Assembly: GCA_963813495.1 (NCBI GenBank)
Contig: CAWEZC010000007.1
Span: 1-64,000, forward strand
Direction: 5' to 3'
DNA from: JACVRW01 sp963813495
GTDB lineage: Bacteria; Actinomycetota; Thermoleophilia; Solirubrobacterales; Thermoleophilaceae
Length of the DNA: 64,000 bases
This document shows, piece after piece, positions 27,076 through 36,318 of the stretch. Made by a program: the position numbers and the translations under genes. The notes beneath the pieces were generated by a model. The model saw nothing but the letters and a program-made list of their open reading frames with translations, did no database searches and had not been told where the DNA came from. Position 1 is the stretch's first letter. The number at the start of each line of letters is the position of its first letter.

Positions 27076-27916
27076 ACGACTGGCCGGGCTCGAGGCGGAC
27101 CAGGTCCGTTCCGGTGCGGAACGCGTTCGGCGGACAGGTCATGGGCTCGACCGCGAGAGCGCGCCGGTCCACATCGGGTAGCGGGTCGCCGGTGAAAACC
27201 ATCAGGTACGGATACCTCTCGTCGACCCAAAGGATCAGCTCGTTCGCGCCGTGCGAATCCCGGAGCTGGACGCGAGCGAGGCCGTCGTCGTCGCGCTCGA
27301 GGTCGGTGAACGCGTTGTCGAGCTTGGTCGCGCCGATCGTCCTCGGCCGGCGGAAGTCGACGTCCGTGCCCTCGACCTGCTGACGAACCGACGGGGATCC
27401 CGCGGTCGTCGGCCGCAGCACCCTTCCCCCCGGCACGCGGAGGATCAGATCGTCCAGGATCCCGCTGCCGAGGGTCAGGTACGGATGAGCACCGCTTCCG
27501 AACGGACACGACACTCGCCCCGCATTCGTTGCCGTCGTGGTCACCCCGAGCCCTTCCTCGGAGAGCCGATACTCGATCGCCAAGGCGAGCGAGAAGGGGT
27601 TACCAGGCCGGGGATGCAGCAGGTGCTCCATGACGACGCGGTGCGGCTCGCGTTCTCCGGCGGTCCACGCCGCCCAGCGGACCAACCCGTGGATCGCATC
27701 CTGCTCCTCGACATCGTCGATCGGCAGCTGGTGACGGGCCCCGTCGAACTCCTTCCACGATCGGTCGCGTCTGGCGGGGTGAAGAAGGCGCGGGCCGGTC
27801 GCAACGCGGTAGGCGAGGACACCGGACACGAGGAACCAGCCCGACCCGAAGGCGTCGGGGGCAAACACGAGCCGGTCCTCCTGCTCAGGTGAGAGGCGGG
27901 TCTGCATCGCGTCCAA
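27035..27916 (-). CDS. Aldose 1-epimerase C-terminal part on a foreign N-terminus
   Basis: 293-residue frame. From about residue 57 (EFDGARHQLPIDDVEEQDAIHG) it is a mutarotase domain: GLVRWAAW, a catalytic His in FGSGAHPYL, and the late Glu region (ALAVEPMTCPPNAF). Residues 1-55 (SPEQEDRLVFAPDAFGSG ...) do not fit a mutarotase start; the natural start lies at 24125-24325 on the other strand. Joined, the two would make a standard ~300-residue enzyme. Expression and activity of this chimera are doubtful. Confidence 0.65.
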   Translation of the reverse strand: MDAMQTRLSPEQEDRLVFAPDAFGSGWFLVSGVLAYRVATGPRLLHPARRDRSWKEFDGARHQLPIDDVEEQDAIHGLVRWAAWTAGEREPHRVVMEHLLHPRPGNPFSLALAIEYRLSEEGLGVTTTATNAGRVSCPFGSGAHPYLTLGSGILDDLILRVPGGRVLRPTTAGSPSVRQQVEGTDVDFRRPRTIGATKLDNAFTDLERDDDGLARVQLRDSHGANELILWVDERYPYLMVFTGDPLPDVDRRALAVEPMTCPPNAFRTGTDLVRLEPGQSFTGRWGVRPGQRG

Positions 27917-28274
27917 CCGGTCGAGGTTGAAGTGGACCCGCGCAGCTGAATTGCGCGCTCCACCACGAAAGGTCGCGGCCCCAGCGGCGCCCGCGCCTCA
28001 CGGTGCCCTCCCACATCTCGAGCCCGCGGCAAGCGGGAAGAACACCGACCCTACGGCGAACCCAGCGCGATCGCCGGGTCCCAGCCAGCGCGGGTCGCCG
28101 GGCGGGGCAAAGGCAAGCGCGTGACCTATCAAGACCGCGCCAAAATCGCCGACACTGCGTTAGCGGGCGGCACCGGCGATGATGCCCCGCTGCCACGCGA
28201 GGAGTAGCGGGCAACATCGTTGTTGCTAATCGGCTCGATCCGGCAGTGGTCCGACGAACCCGACCCCATAATCC
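27917..28274. other. No supported gene
   Basis: Several long frames occur on both strands through high GC, none with recognisable motifs. It separates two gene fragments and is probably degraded sequence. Confidence 0.3.
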
Positions 28275-28650
28275 TTACTCGCTGCTTGATCTGCGAGTCT
28301 CGGACCGAATCGAGCGGCGGCAGACCCGGGTCGCCGACGCCAGGGTGATCGCGCCGTAGCGCCCATGTCGTGGGGTCGTGAGGATGAGGTAGCGCGCCTT
28401 TCCCGACTTGACTCGGAAGCCGTGGATGGTTCCGCCGGGTACGTGCGCGAAGCAGCCGGCCGGCGCACGCACCCCCGACTGTTCACCGAGATGGAGCGTT
28501 ATCTCGCCCTCCAATACGTAGAACGACTCCATCCCGCCGCGCGCCCGCGACGTTCTCGGATGCCGGGACACCCGATGACGCAAGTGTGCTGGCGAGTCGC
28601 ATTGGAAGCAACCAGTCGAGTGGTGGCGATCCGGGGCGCGGCGGATCGAG
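28275..28650 (-). pseudogene. Cupin-domain protein fragment
   Basis: The last 90 residues of a minus-strand frame contain a cupin core: ESFYVLEGEITLHLGEQ, APAGCFAHVPGGTIHGFRV and ARYLILTTP. The upstream half (expected His-x-His metal site) is out of frame or lost, and the C-terminus is short. No ribosome site. Likely decayed. Confidence 0.5.
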
Positions 28651-28780
28651 TCGATCACCTCATGAGTATGATGCGGCCGCACGCGGGTCTGGGGACGCTT
28701 GGGCGCACACCCGCGTCGACCCCAGCGTGACGTGCGGGCGCCCATCCCCGAAATAGAGCCGATCTCCGAGGAGGTCCACG

Positions 28781-28873
28781 ATGGCTGACAGGTCGGACCA
28801 GCACCCCCGCTATGCGCCGCCGATCCCGGACGTTCCGCCCGTTGGCCTGACAACGAGGACGGCTCGCCCGTAG
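28781..28873 (+). pseudogene. Arylsulfatase N-terminal relic
   Basis: 30-residue frame with GAGGAGG 7 nt before its ATG: MADRSDQHPRYAPPIPDVPP and VGLTT, then a stop. This resembles the N-terminal tail of actinobacterial arylsulfatases. It is truncated 60 bp before the LuxR gene. The good ribosome site suggests the fragment may still be translated. Confidence 0.4.
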
Positions 28874-28930
28874 CCACCGACTCTGGAACGCGCAAGTTCG
28901 CTGCGATAATGATCCCGTAGGCGCGCCGCA

Positions 28931-31168
28931 ATGGAGCAGACGGTTCGTCCCCAGGAAGCGCCAAGTCCGCCGGGTCTGCTGGAGACGAAGTTTCATGCGC
29001 CCGCCGAACGGGACCAGTTGGTCGCGCGTGATCGTCTCCTCGACAGTCTGCGGCCCGACCCGGCCGTGCGGCTGGTCGTCGTGGCGGCTCCCGCGGGCTA
29101 CGGCAAGACGACGCTGCTGGGCATGTGGCGCCGGGCAGAGGCAAGCGGGGAAGCGGTGGCGTGGCTGGCGGTCGACGAGGGCGACAACGATGCCGTCGTG
29201 CTCTGGTCGCACGTGCTTGAGGCCCTCAGGCGGGTCTGTCCCGGTGTCGGGCTGTCGGCGTCGCCGGAGGTCGTCGGCGCAACGGGCATCGTGGATGTCG
29301 TCCTGCCCCAACTCGTGAACGAGCTGAGCGAGCAGGGCGAGGTCGCGCTGATCCTCGACGATTTCCATCGGCTTTCGAGCGGCCCGGCCGCGAACGGCAT
29401 CGCCTGGCTCGTCGAGCACGCTCCGTGGACCTTCACACTCGTGCTCGGCACCCGCAGCGAGCCGGCGCTCCCGTTGGGTGCGCTGCGGGCTCACGGCGCG
29501 CTGCGCGAGGTGCGCGCCGATGAGCTCGGCTTCACCATCGACGAGGCGGAAGTGCTCTTGAATGGACGGCTCCAGCTCGGCCTCGCGCGGCAGGACATCG
29601 AAGATCTCGTCGCGCGGAGCGAGGGCTGGCCCGCCGGCCTCTACCTGGCGGCACTCTCCCTTCGGGGAGTCGAGGACCGCCACGAGTTCATCGGCCGGTT
29701 CGGAGGCACCAGCCGCCACGTCGTGGATTTCCTCGTCGACGAAGTGGTGAGCTCACACGACCCGGCGACGCAGACCGTGATGCTGCGTTCCTCGATCCTC
29801 AAGCGCCTCTCCGGCCCACTCTGCGACGCCGTGCTCGAACGGGAAGACACCGGGGGGCTCCTGAGCGAACTCTCGCGGACGAACCTGTTCCTCGTGCCCT
29901 TGGACGATCAAGGTGAGTGGTACCGCTTCCACCATCTCTTCGCACAGCTGCTGCGCGTCGAGCTCGAGCACCGCGAGGCGGGGCTTGCTCCGACGCTCCA
30001 TCGGCGGGCACACGTGTGGCACCAGGATCACGGCTTCGTCGACGAGGCGATTGAGCATGCGCTCGAGGCCGGGACGTTTGCCGAGGCCGGCGAGGAGATC
30101 GAAGCCGCGTGGGCCCAGTATGCACAGGTGGCCCGGTACGCGACGGTTCTCGCGTGGCTGGAACGGTTCCCGGTGGAACTCCGGCGCGACAACCAGCGGC
30201 TGCTCCTCGTTCACGCCTGGGTGTTGTCGCTCAGCGCGATGCGCGACGACGCGGCAAAGGCAATCGCGAGGGTCGAGGAGCTTGGACCCCTCGACGCTGG
30301 ACCGCTGCGCGACGGCTTCAGCTCGCTCGAATCGAGCCTGGCGACGCTCCAGGGATGCATTCCGTGGGGTGACGTCGGCACGGGGCTCGAGCGCGCGCGC
30401 CGAGCGGCGGAGCTGGAGGACGCGCAGTCGCCTTGGTGGACGGTCATTTCCTGGGCGCTCGGCATGGGGCACTATTTCGGCGGAGACTCCGCCGAAGCCG
30501 ATCGCTGGTACACACAGGCATCGGAGCTCGCACCCACGACCGAGCAATGGCTCATCGGTGTGTCAGCGGTGGCATACCGTTCGCTCATCGCCGGTGAGGG
30601 AGGGCGCATGGAGGAACAGACGTCGCTGGCTAACGACGCGGTGAAGCTCGCGCGCGAACACGGCGTCGACGGAGTGGACGGCGAGGTCTTCGTGGCGGCA
30701 GGCCAGTCGCTGGCGGCTCGAGGGAAACATGACGAGGCGCTGCCCCTCCTCGAACGCGGTGTCGCCGTGTTGCGTTCCTTCGGACAGCCACTCGAGTTCG
30801 CGAATGCGCTCATCTGCCACGTATCGGTGCTTCGCGTCCTGGGCGACACCGAGCGCCTTCCCGCCGTGATCGCCGAAGCGAGGGCGACCGTCGACTCGTG
30901 CCCTGATCCCGGCATCCTGGGAGACCGACTTGCGGCGCTCGAGCGACCAGCCGGATCAGGCACGCCGAGGCGAGAAGCGGTGCTGAGTGAGCGCGAGCTG
31001 CTGGTGCTGCGAATGCTCCAGGGCCCGCTGTCGGAGCGCGACATCGGCCGCGAGCTCTACCTCTCGCACAACACGATCCACAGCCACACGAAGTCGATCT
31101 TCCGCAAGCTCGGCGTCTCTTCGCGCGCCGAGGCGGTGGCGCGGGCCAGCGAGCGCGGGCTCGTCTGA
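28931..31168 (+). CDS. LAL/MalT-type LuxR-family ATP-dependent regulator
   Basis: 745 residues. N-terminal STAND ATPase with Walker A APAGYGKTTLL (about 57-67) and Walker B-like ALILDDFHRL (about 143-152); a winged-helix segment and helical TPR-like middle (350-660); C-terminal LuxR HTH (about 685-740; LSERELLVLRMLQG, SHNTIHSHTKSIF). Such regulators sense small ligands in the ATPase/TPR part. It is followed 9 bp on by a perfect 14-bp palindrome and by a small protein and a sulfatase, its likely targets. Its last 235 bp plus downstream DNA are duplicated at 14867. Confidence 0.92.
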   Translation: MEQTVRPQEAPSPPGLLETKFHAPAERDQLVARDRLLDSLRPDPAVRLVVVAAPAGYGKTTLLGMWRRAEASGEAVAWLAVDEGDNDAVVLWSHVLEALRRVCPGVGLSASPEVVGATGIVDVVLPQLVNELSEQGEVALILDDFHRLSSGPAANGIAWLVEHAPWTFTLVLGTRSEPALPLGALRAHGALREVRADELGFTIDEAEVLLNGRLQLGLARQDIEDLVARSEGWPAGLYLAALSLRGVEDRHEFIGRFGGTSRHVVDFLVDEVVSSHDPATQTVMLRSSILKRLSGPLCDAVLEREDTGGLLSELSRTNLFLVPLDDQGEWYRFHHLFAQLLRVELEHREAGLAPTLHRRAHVWHQDHGFVDEAIEHALEAGTFAEAGEEIEAAWAQYAQVARYATVLAWLERFPVELRRDNQRLLLVHAWVLSLSAMRDDAAKAIARVEELGPLDAGPLRDGFSSLESSLATLQGCIPWGDVGTGLERARRAAELEDAQSPWWTVISWALGMGHYFGGDSAEADRWYTQASELAPTTEQWLIGVSAVAYRSLIAGEGGRMEEQTSLANDAVKLAREHGVDGVDGEVFVAAGQSLAARGKHDEALPLLERGVAVLRSFGQPLEFANALICHVSVLRVLGDTERLPAVIAEARATVDSCPDPGILGDRLAALERPAGSGTPRREAVLSERELLVLRMLQGPLSERDIGRELYLSHNTIHSHTKSIFRKLGVSSRAEAVARASERGLV

Positions 31169-31394
31169 CGCGCAACTTCACCTAGGTGAACCGCGCGCCC
31201 AGCGCGCACGCTCACCTTCCCGTGCGTCAGCGTCTGCGCCGCCGATGTTGAAATCGCGGTGAACCACATGGACTACCGAATCGTCGTGCGCGGCGAGCTC
31301 GATGACCGCTTTGCCTACCTCTTCAACGACATGCGACTGGAGCGACACGAAGGAACCACCGTTCTGGAGGGACCAGTCCGAGACCGCGCACAGC
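30934..31394 (+). repeat. 461-bp direct repeat, copy 2
   Basis: Source-like copy: it lies within the intact LuxR gene, the intergenic region and the intact small gene. One mismatch to 14867-15327 seen by eye. Confidence 0.9.
31177..31190. promoter_or_regulatory. Perfect 14-bp palindrome, copy 2
   Basis: TTCACCTAGGTGAA between the LuxR stop and the small gene at 31268. Candidate operator, in the same position relative to the HTH gene as copy 1. Confidence 0.5.
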
Positions 31395-31483
31395 TGCACG
31401 GATTCATCGACCGAATTCAGGAGCTCGGCCTTGAGCTGCTCAACGTCGAGCAGATCGCCGAAGCGCCTGACGAGGGAACCTGA
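31268..31483 (+). CDS. Small conserved protein (YRIVVRGEL family)
   Basis: 71 residues from MDYRIVVRGELDDRF; a GTG at 31259 would add three. Alternating strands and one helix (RAQLHGFIDRIQELGLELLNV) suggest a small ferredoxin-like fold. I have no molecular function for it; its place right after the LAL regulator suggests co-regulation. Intact version of the fragment at 15201. Confidence 0.6.
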   Translation: MDYRIVVRGELDDRFAYLFNDMRLERHEGTTVLEGPVRDRAQLHGFIDRIQELGLELLNVEQIAEAPDEGT

Positions 31484-31574
31484 CCAGAGAGCCGAGAGAC
31501 GTCTTGATCCGGCCGCCTACACGGGTCCGCCGAGCTCGACACGGGCGCCGTCCACGCACGAGAGGGAGTAGGAA

Positions 31575-33123
31575 ATGAGCGACAGGAAGCCGAACATCGT
31601 GTTCTTCTTCTGGGACAACTTCGGCTGGGGTGAGCTCGGCTGCTATGGCGGCGGCGTGTTGCGCGGTGCGCCCACACCGCGGATCGACGGGCTCGCTGCC
31701 GATGGCTTGAAGCTGCTGAATTTCAATGTCGAGGCGCAGTGCACGCCGAGCCGGTCGGCGTTGTTGACGGGTCGCCATGCGATCCGCTCCGGCACGCAAG
31801 CGGTGCCGATCGCCGGCGGCCCAGACGGGATGACCCAGTGGGAGGTCACGAGCGCCCAGGCACTGTCCGAAGCGGGGTACGCCACGGGGATGTGGGGCAA
31901 ATGGCACCTGGGCAGCGATCCCGAAGGCCGGAGCCCGGTCGACTTCGGGTTCGACGAGGCGGTGTGGAGCCCGCGCACCGCCGACGAGGTCCTGTGGACG
32001 ATGCAGTCCTATTTTCCGAACGGACCGGTGACCGCCGAACCCTACGCCGGCCCCACGAAGATCCCGCTGGAGCCGGAGCCGATCTTCTCGAGGAAGAAGG
32101 GCGAGAAGCACGAGGTGGTCGCCACCTACGACGCGGAGTTCCGCGCCGGGTTCGATCGCAAGATCACCGAGTGGGCTACTGACTTCATGCAGCGGTCCAA
32201 CGAGGCGGGCAAGCCGTTCTACGTCTACCTGCCCTACACGCAGGTGCACATCCCGCCGATTCCCGACCCGGAGTACGTCGGCAAGACCAAGCGCGGGAAC
32301 TGGGCCGACATCCTCACCCAGATGGACGACTTCACCGGAGTGGTGCTCGACAAGCTCGACGAGCTCGGGATCGCGGACGACACGATCGTGATCTGGGCCT
32401 CCGACAACGGCGCCGACACCACCTACCACTACCCCGCGATCGACCCGGATCCGGTGGGGGGCCAATGGCACGGGTTCTCCGGGCCCGTGGCGCGGCGGCC
32501 TGTTCACCGCGCTCGAGGGGTCGAACCGGACGCCATGCATCGTTCGCTGGCCGGGGAAGGTGCCCGCCGGGAAGGTCAGCAACGAGCTCGTGCACCAGGT
32601 CGACTGGTACACGACGCTGCTGAACGTCGCCGGCGCGACGGTCCCTGGCGACCGGGTGATCGACGGCATCGACATGCGCGACTTCCTGCTCGGCGAGGCT
32701 GAGGAGTCGGGTCGGGACATCATCCTGCACCTCCAGGGCAACCGGCTCCAGGCGGCCAAGTGGCACCAGTGGAAGGTCCATCTGTTCAAGCAGGACGACT
32801 TCTACTCGACCTGGTCGCCGCTGAACGTGCCTCTGATCTACAACCTCGAATGGGACCCCCGCGAGGAGCACCAGGTCGACTTCCCCCACGCCTGGGTGGT
32901 GCACCCGATCGCGGCGGCGGCCGGCGCATTCCTGAAGTCGCTGGTGGCCGAGCCTCCGATCAAGACGGGAACACCCGACCCATACACGCCGCCGAAACCG
33001 GGCACGTTCTCGCCCGAGACGCACCTCCAGATCGGGCCGATCATCCAGTTCGTCACCTCGCTCGTCCAGGAGCACGACGAGCTCCCGGACCCCGGCCACG
33101 GGATCGAGCACCAGGCCGGATGA
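31575..33123 (+). pseudogene. Type I sulfatase, frameshifted
   Basis: Starts MSDRKPNIVFFFWDNFGWG with GAGGGAG upstream. The formylglycine motif is QCTPSRSALLTGR (Cys about residue 56), fitting C-x-P-x-R; metal and substrate residues follow in MWGKWHLG and IWASDNGAD. The frame breaks near 32480 (WHGFSGP then WRGGLFTALEGSNRTP one base over), and the C-terminal part runs GKVSNELVHQVDWYTTLLN to the end. Full length about 515 residues. No signal peptide. Its modifying enzyme is encoded at 35302. Frameshift may be a sequence error. Confidence 0.85.
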
Positions 33124-34271
33124 GCGACGGTCCAGCAGCGGCGCTGCCCGCGAGCCCGCCACGGGACGTCGACGCCGGCGCCGAGCTGTGCGTTCTGCTC
33201 GCCTGCTTCGCCGGGCGGAAGCAGGCGGGGAAGATCCGCAGGCAGCTGGACAAGCGGCTCGGGCAGGGCGGGGACGCGATCCTGGATCAGGTGGTCCTCG
33301 AGATCAACGCCAAGCGCAAGGCGCGGGTCCACGACCCGCGGCGGACGCTGGCGGGCAGCCTGACCCCGGCGCTCACCTGGGGCGTCTTCGGCCTGCTCGC
33401 CGGAGGGGTGGAAAGCCTCGCGGTCTGGGCGGTGCTCGGCGCCGTCTGCGGCGGCCTGTACGCCTACCTCTTCGAGCACCTGCTCACCAAGGACGAGCTC
33501 AAGCGCATCGGCAGCCGCCTGCCGGGCAACTCCTCGGCGATCGTGGCCTTCGTGCGCGGGGCTGATCCCCGGCGGATCCTGGCGTCCACCGCCTCCTACC
33601 AGCCCGCGACCGCAAGCGTCGCGGCGGTGGCGGCGGACCTGTCCGCGCAGGTGTACAGCGGCGCCGCACAGCCGGTGAAGGCGTCGGCCACCCCGGCCGG
33701 CGCGGCACCGGCGGCGGCCGCGGCCGCGGCTACCGCGCTGAACATGCTGCTGGTGCGGTTCGCCGGTGAGCACGCCGCCCGGCAGGCCCTGGCCAAATCC
33801 GGCTCCGCCAACCACCAGGACCAGAATGCGCCGCAGGTCGAGCTGTTCATCGAGGCGAACGAGCACGGCCGGCGCCGCGTCATCGCCCCCACCACAGGGA
33901 GCGCCGCCTTTGCGAAGAGCGACACGATCAGCTGGGGGCTTTTCGGTGTGGCGTGGGGGTTGATCGTGGGCTTCGCCGCCGGCGACGGCGGGGTCCTCGG
34001 CTCGCTCGAGAGCGGGTTGGTCATCGGCATCCTCTGGGGCCTTTTCGGCCTGGTCGCCGGTGCTCTGTACGGCCTGTGGGCGGGACGGGGGGTGTCCGCC
34101 CGGCGGCTGAAGGGGCTCGGAGCCTTCGTGCCGCCCGACACCTCGCTTGTGGTCGGTTGGGCGGAAGGCTCGGTGAGCCACGAAACGATCGAGCGTTGGG
34201 CCGCGAACGGGTCGCAGCGGCTGATTCTGCGCTTCAACCCGGTAGGCCACGGCGCCGTGCTGGAGGTGTGA
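33120..34271 (+). CDS. Membrane protein with two DUF1269-like units
   Basis: 383 residues; ATG overlaps the sulfatase stop (ATGA). Two similar halves: each has a Gly-rich TM hairpin (TWGVFGLLAGGVESLAVWAVLG about 90-112; WGLFGVAWGLIVGFAAG and GILWGLFGLVAGALYGLWAG about 265-320) followed by a soluble segment of the form LGSxLPxxSSAIVAF / LGAFVPPDTSLVVGW. An Ala-rich linker (about 195-215) joins them. Function unknown; linked in operon to sulfatase, TRIC and FGE. Confidence 0.7.
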   Translation: MSDGPAAALPASPPRDVDAGAELCVLLACFAGRKQAGKIRRQLDKRLGQGGDAILDQVVLEINAKRKARVHDPRRTLAGSLTPALTWGVFGLLAGGVESLAVWAVLGAVCGGLYAYLFEHLLTKDELKRIGSRLPGNSSAIVAFVRGADPRRILASTASYQPATASVAAVAADLSAQVYSGAAQPVKASATPAGAAPAAAAAAATALNMLLVRFAGEHAARQALAKSGSANHQDQNAPQVELFIEANEHGRRRVIAPTTGSAAFAKSDTISWGLFGVAWGLIVGFAAGDGGVLGSLESGLVIGILWGLFGLVAGALYGLWAGRGVSARRLKGLGAFVPPDTSLVVGWAEGSVSHETIERWAANGSQRLILRFNPVGHGAVLEV

Positions 34272-34278
34272 CGACGCG

Positions 34279-34476
34279 ATGCCTACTCAAAAACGATTCC
34301 CGCTCGACGATCCACTCGTCACGGTGCGCCCAGACTCCTCGATGACGCTCGGCTGGGCGCGGAGCTCCGGGTCGGCCGGGGCGATCGAGGACTGGTCGGC
34401 GCCGGGCTCGCAACGATTGATCGTCCGACTTGTGGCCGACGAGGACGGGCTCCGCTTGGATGTGGCGAGGTCATGA
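34279..34476 (+). CDS. Small stand-alone copy of the preceding C-terminal domain
   Basis: 65 residues. Residues about 20-62 (SMTLGWARSSGS ... GSQRLIVRLVADEDGLRLDV) align with the last 45 residues of the preceding protein (SLVVGWAEGSVS ... GSQRLILRF), including GSQRLI. No TM segment. Probably a partial gene duplication kept as a soluble domain. Confidence 0.55.
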   Translation: MPTQKRFPLDDPLVTVRPDSSMTLGWARSSGSAGAIEDWSAPGSQRLIVRLVADEDGLRLDVARS

Positions 34477-34503
34477 GCGTGGACGGCTTGTTCGATCGCC
34501 CCG

Positions 34504-35298
34504 ATGCTGGCCGACGCCGTGACCTTCGGAGGATGGGATTTAACGGGGGACTTCACGACGCTCGACCTGATCGCGGCGAGCACGAACGCTCTCAACGGGG
34601 CGCTGCTGGCCCGGAGGCCCGACCACTTCAGGAACTTCACCGTTGTCGGGATCCTCTTGATGGCGCTGCTCGGCGGTCTCGGCGGCGGGATCACCCGCGA
34701 CGTCCTGCTCGGCCAGGTTCCCTCCGCGCTCACGAACCCGGCGTACATCACACTCTGCCTCGGTTTCGGGGTGGTCGGGTACCTGCTCGCCTACGGAGAG
34801 GGGCAGCTCTTCCGGGAGGGGCTCTTCCAGTTCATGACCTCGTTCTCGCTGCCCTGGTACGCGATCGTGGGGGCGCAGAAAGGGGTTGAGCAAGACATCC
34901 CGGTGCTCGGGTGCATCCTGCTCGCCGTGATCGGCCCCACCGCAGGCCGTTGGCTGATCGACGTCTCGTGCGGTGTGACGCCGAAGCAGTTCATCCGTGG
35001 GGAGTGGTTCGTCTCGATCGCGGCGTTGACGGGCGCCGTTTGGATCGTCGCCACCTGGGCCGGCGCAGGGACGTGGCTGGCCGCCGGCATCGCCTTCGCG
35101 ATCGGATTCACGCTCCGCGTCATCGCGCTCTACCGCGCCTGGGAGGAGCCGCTCGCCCGCGAGCCGCAGGGCGTCTATCAGCACTCCGATGGCAGGCCGA
35201 TGCTCGGGAGGAAGCTGAAGGGGAAGTCGCAGCGCGAGCTGCGCGACCTCGGTCTGACCGTCGAAGATGAGCCGGAACAGGCGGCCGGGGCGTCGTGA
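34504..35298 (+). CDS. TRIC-type cation channel family protein
   Basis: 264 residues, about seven TM helices in two repeats of three. The glycine-rich signature LGGLGGGITRDVLLGQVP (about residues 57-74) and its repeat counterpart (GPTAGRWLIDV) are typical of the UPF0126/TRIC family (YicG-like). The C-terminal 55 residues are soluble and charged. Probably a K+/Na+ conducting trimer. Sits between the DUF1269-like genes and FGE. Confidence 0.85.
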   Translation: MLADAVTFGGWDLTGDFTTLDLIAASTNALNGALLARRPDHFRNFTVVGILLMALLGGLGGGITRDVLLGQVPSALTNPAYITLCLGFGVVGYLLAYGEGQLFREGLFQFMTSFSLPWYAIVGAQKGVEQDIPVLGCILLAVIGPTAGRWLIDVSCGVTPKQFIRGEWFVSIAALTGAVWIVATWAGAGTWLAAGIAFAIGFTLRVIALYRAWEEPLAREPQGVYQHSDGRPMLGRKLKGKSQRELRDLGLTVEDEPEQAAGAS

Positions 35299-35301
35299 GC
35301 C

Positions 35302-36318
35302 ATGGAAGCTGAGCTGGTCCTGCAGACTCCGCCCGGGCCTCCGCCCTTCCCAGGAATGCGCTGGATACCGGGAGGGACCTTCCTGATGGGCTCCGAGGAG
35401 TTCTACCCCGAGGAGGCGCCCGTGCAGCCCGTCTCGGTCGACGGGTTCTGGATCGACGAGACCGCGGTGACCGCCGCCCAGTTCCGCCGCTTCGTCCGCG
35501 AGACGGGTTACGTCACGGTCGCCGAGCGGCCCCTCGATCCCGAGCAGTATCCGGACGCCGATCCTGAGCTTCTCGTCCCCGGGTCGCTCGTCTTCCGGGT
35601 GACAGGCGGTCCGGTTCCCCTCGACGACGCCCGCAACTGGTGGGAGTACGTACCGGGCGCCTACTGGAAGCGACCCGGCGGCCCCGGCACCACCATCGAC
35701 GGCCGCGACCGGCACCCCGTTGTTCACGTCGCGCACGAGGACGGGGAGGCCTACGCGGCGTGGGCCGGCAAGGAGCTGCCGAGCGAGGCGGAGTGGGAGC
35801 GCGCGGCGCGCGGTGGCATCGAAGGGGCGCCGTTCGCCTGGGGAGACGAGCAGTTTCCGGACGGTCGTCCGGCAGCGAACACGTGGCAGGGAGAGTTCCC
35901 GTGGCAGAACCTGAAGCTCGACGGCTACGAGGGAACGTCGCCCGTCGGAAGCTTCCCGCCGAACGGCTTCGGCCTCTACGACATGTGCGGCAACACATGG
36001 GAGTGGACGAGCGACTGGTATGCGCCGCGCCGAGCCGAGCCGGTCTCGTCGCCCTGCTGCGCTCCCCAGAACCCACGCGTGACCTCGGCGGACGCGAGCT
36101 TTGACGCCGGACACCCGGGCGAGCACATCCCGCGGCGCGTGGTCAAGGGCGGGTCGCACCTCTGTGCACCCAACTACTGCCTGCGGTATCGGCCCGCCGC
36201 CCGGCAGGCGGAGGCGATCGACACCTCGACAACGCACATCGGCCTCCGCTGCATCACCCGGCCGCGGAACCGTGCGCGCCCGGATACAAGCGTGGACATC
36301 GAAGGAGGCTCGACATGA
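35302..36318 (+). CDS. Formylglycine-generating enzyme (sulfatase activator)
   Basis: 338 residues. FGE-sulfatase fold: WIPGGTFLMGSEEFYPEE, VSVDGFWIDETAVTAAQFRRF, ELPSEAEWERAARGG, GLYDMCGNTWEWTSDW. The copper/catalytic cysteine pair is present in GGSHLCAPNYCLRYR (about residues 291-302). It oxidises the Cys of CxPxR to formylglycine in sulfatases such as 31575. ATG lies 3 nt after the TRIC stop; the stop overlaps the ATG of a sulfatase relic. Confidence 0.93.
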   Translation: MEAELVLQTPPGPPPFPGMRWIPGGTFLMGSEEFYPEEAPVQPVSVDGFWIDETAVTAAQFRRFVRETGYVTVAERPLDPEQYPDADPELLVPGSLVFRVTGGPVPLDDARNWWEYVPGAYWKRPGGPGTTIDGRDRHPVVHVAHEDGEAYAAWAGKELPSEAEWERAARGGIEGAPFAWGDEQFPDGRPAANTWQGEFPWQNLKLDGYEGTSPVGSFPPNGFGLYDMCGNTWEWTSDWYAPRRAEPVSSPCCAPQNPRVTSADASFDAGHPGEHIPRRVVKGGSHLCAPNYCLRYRPAARQAEAIDTSTTHIGLRCITRPRNRARPDTSVDIEGGST

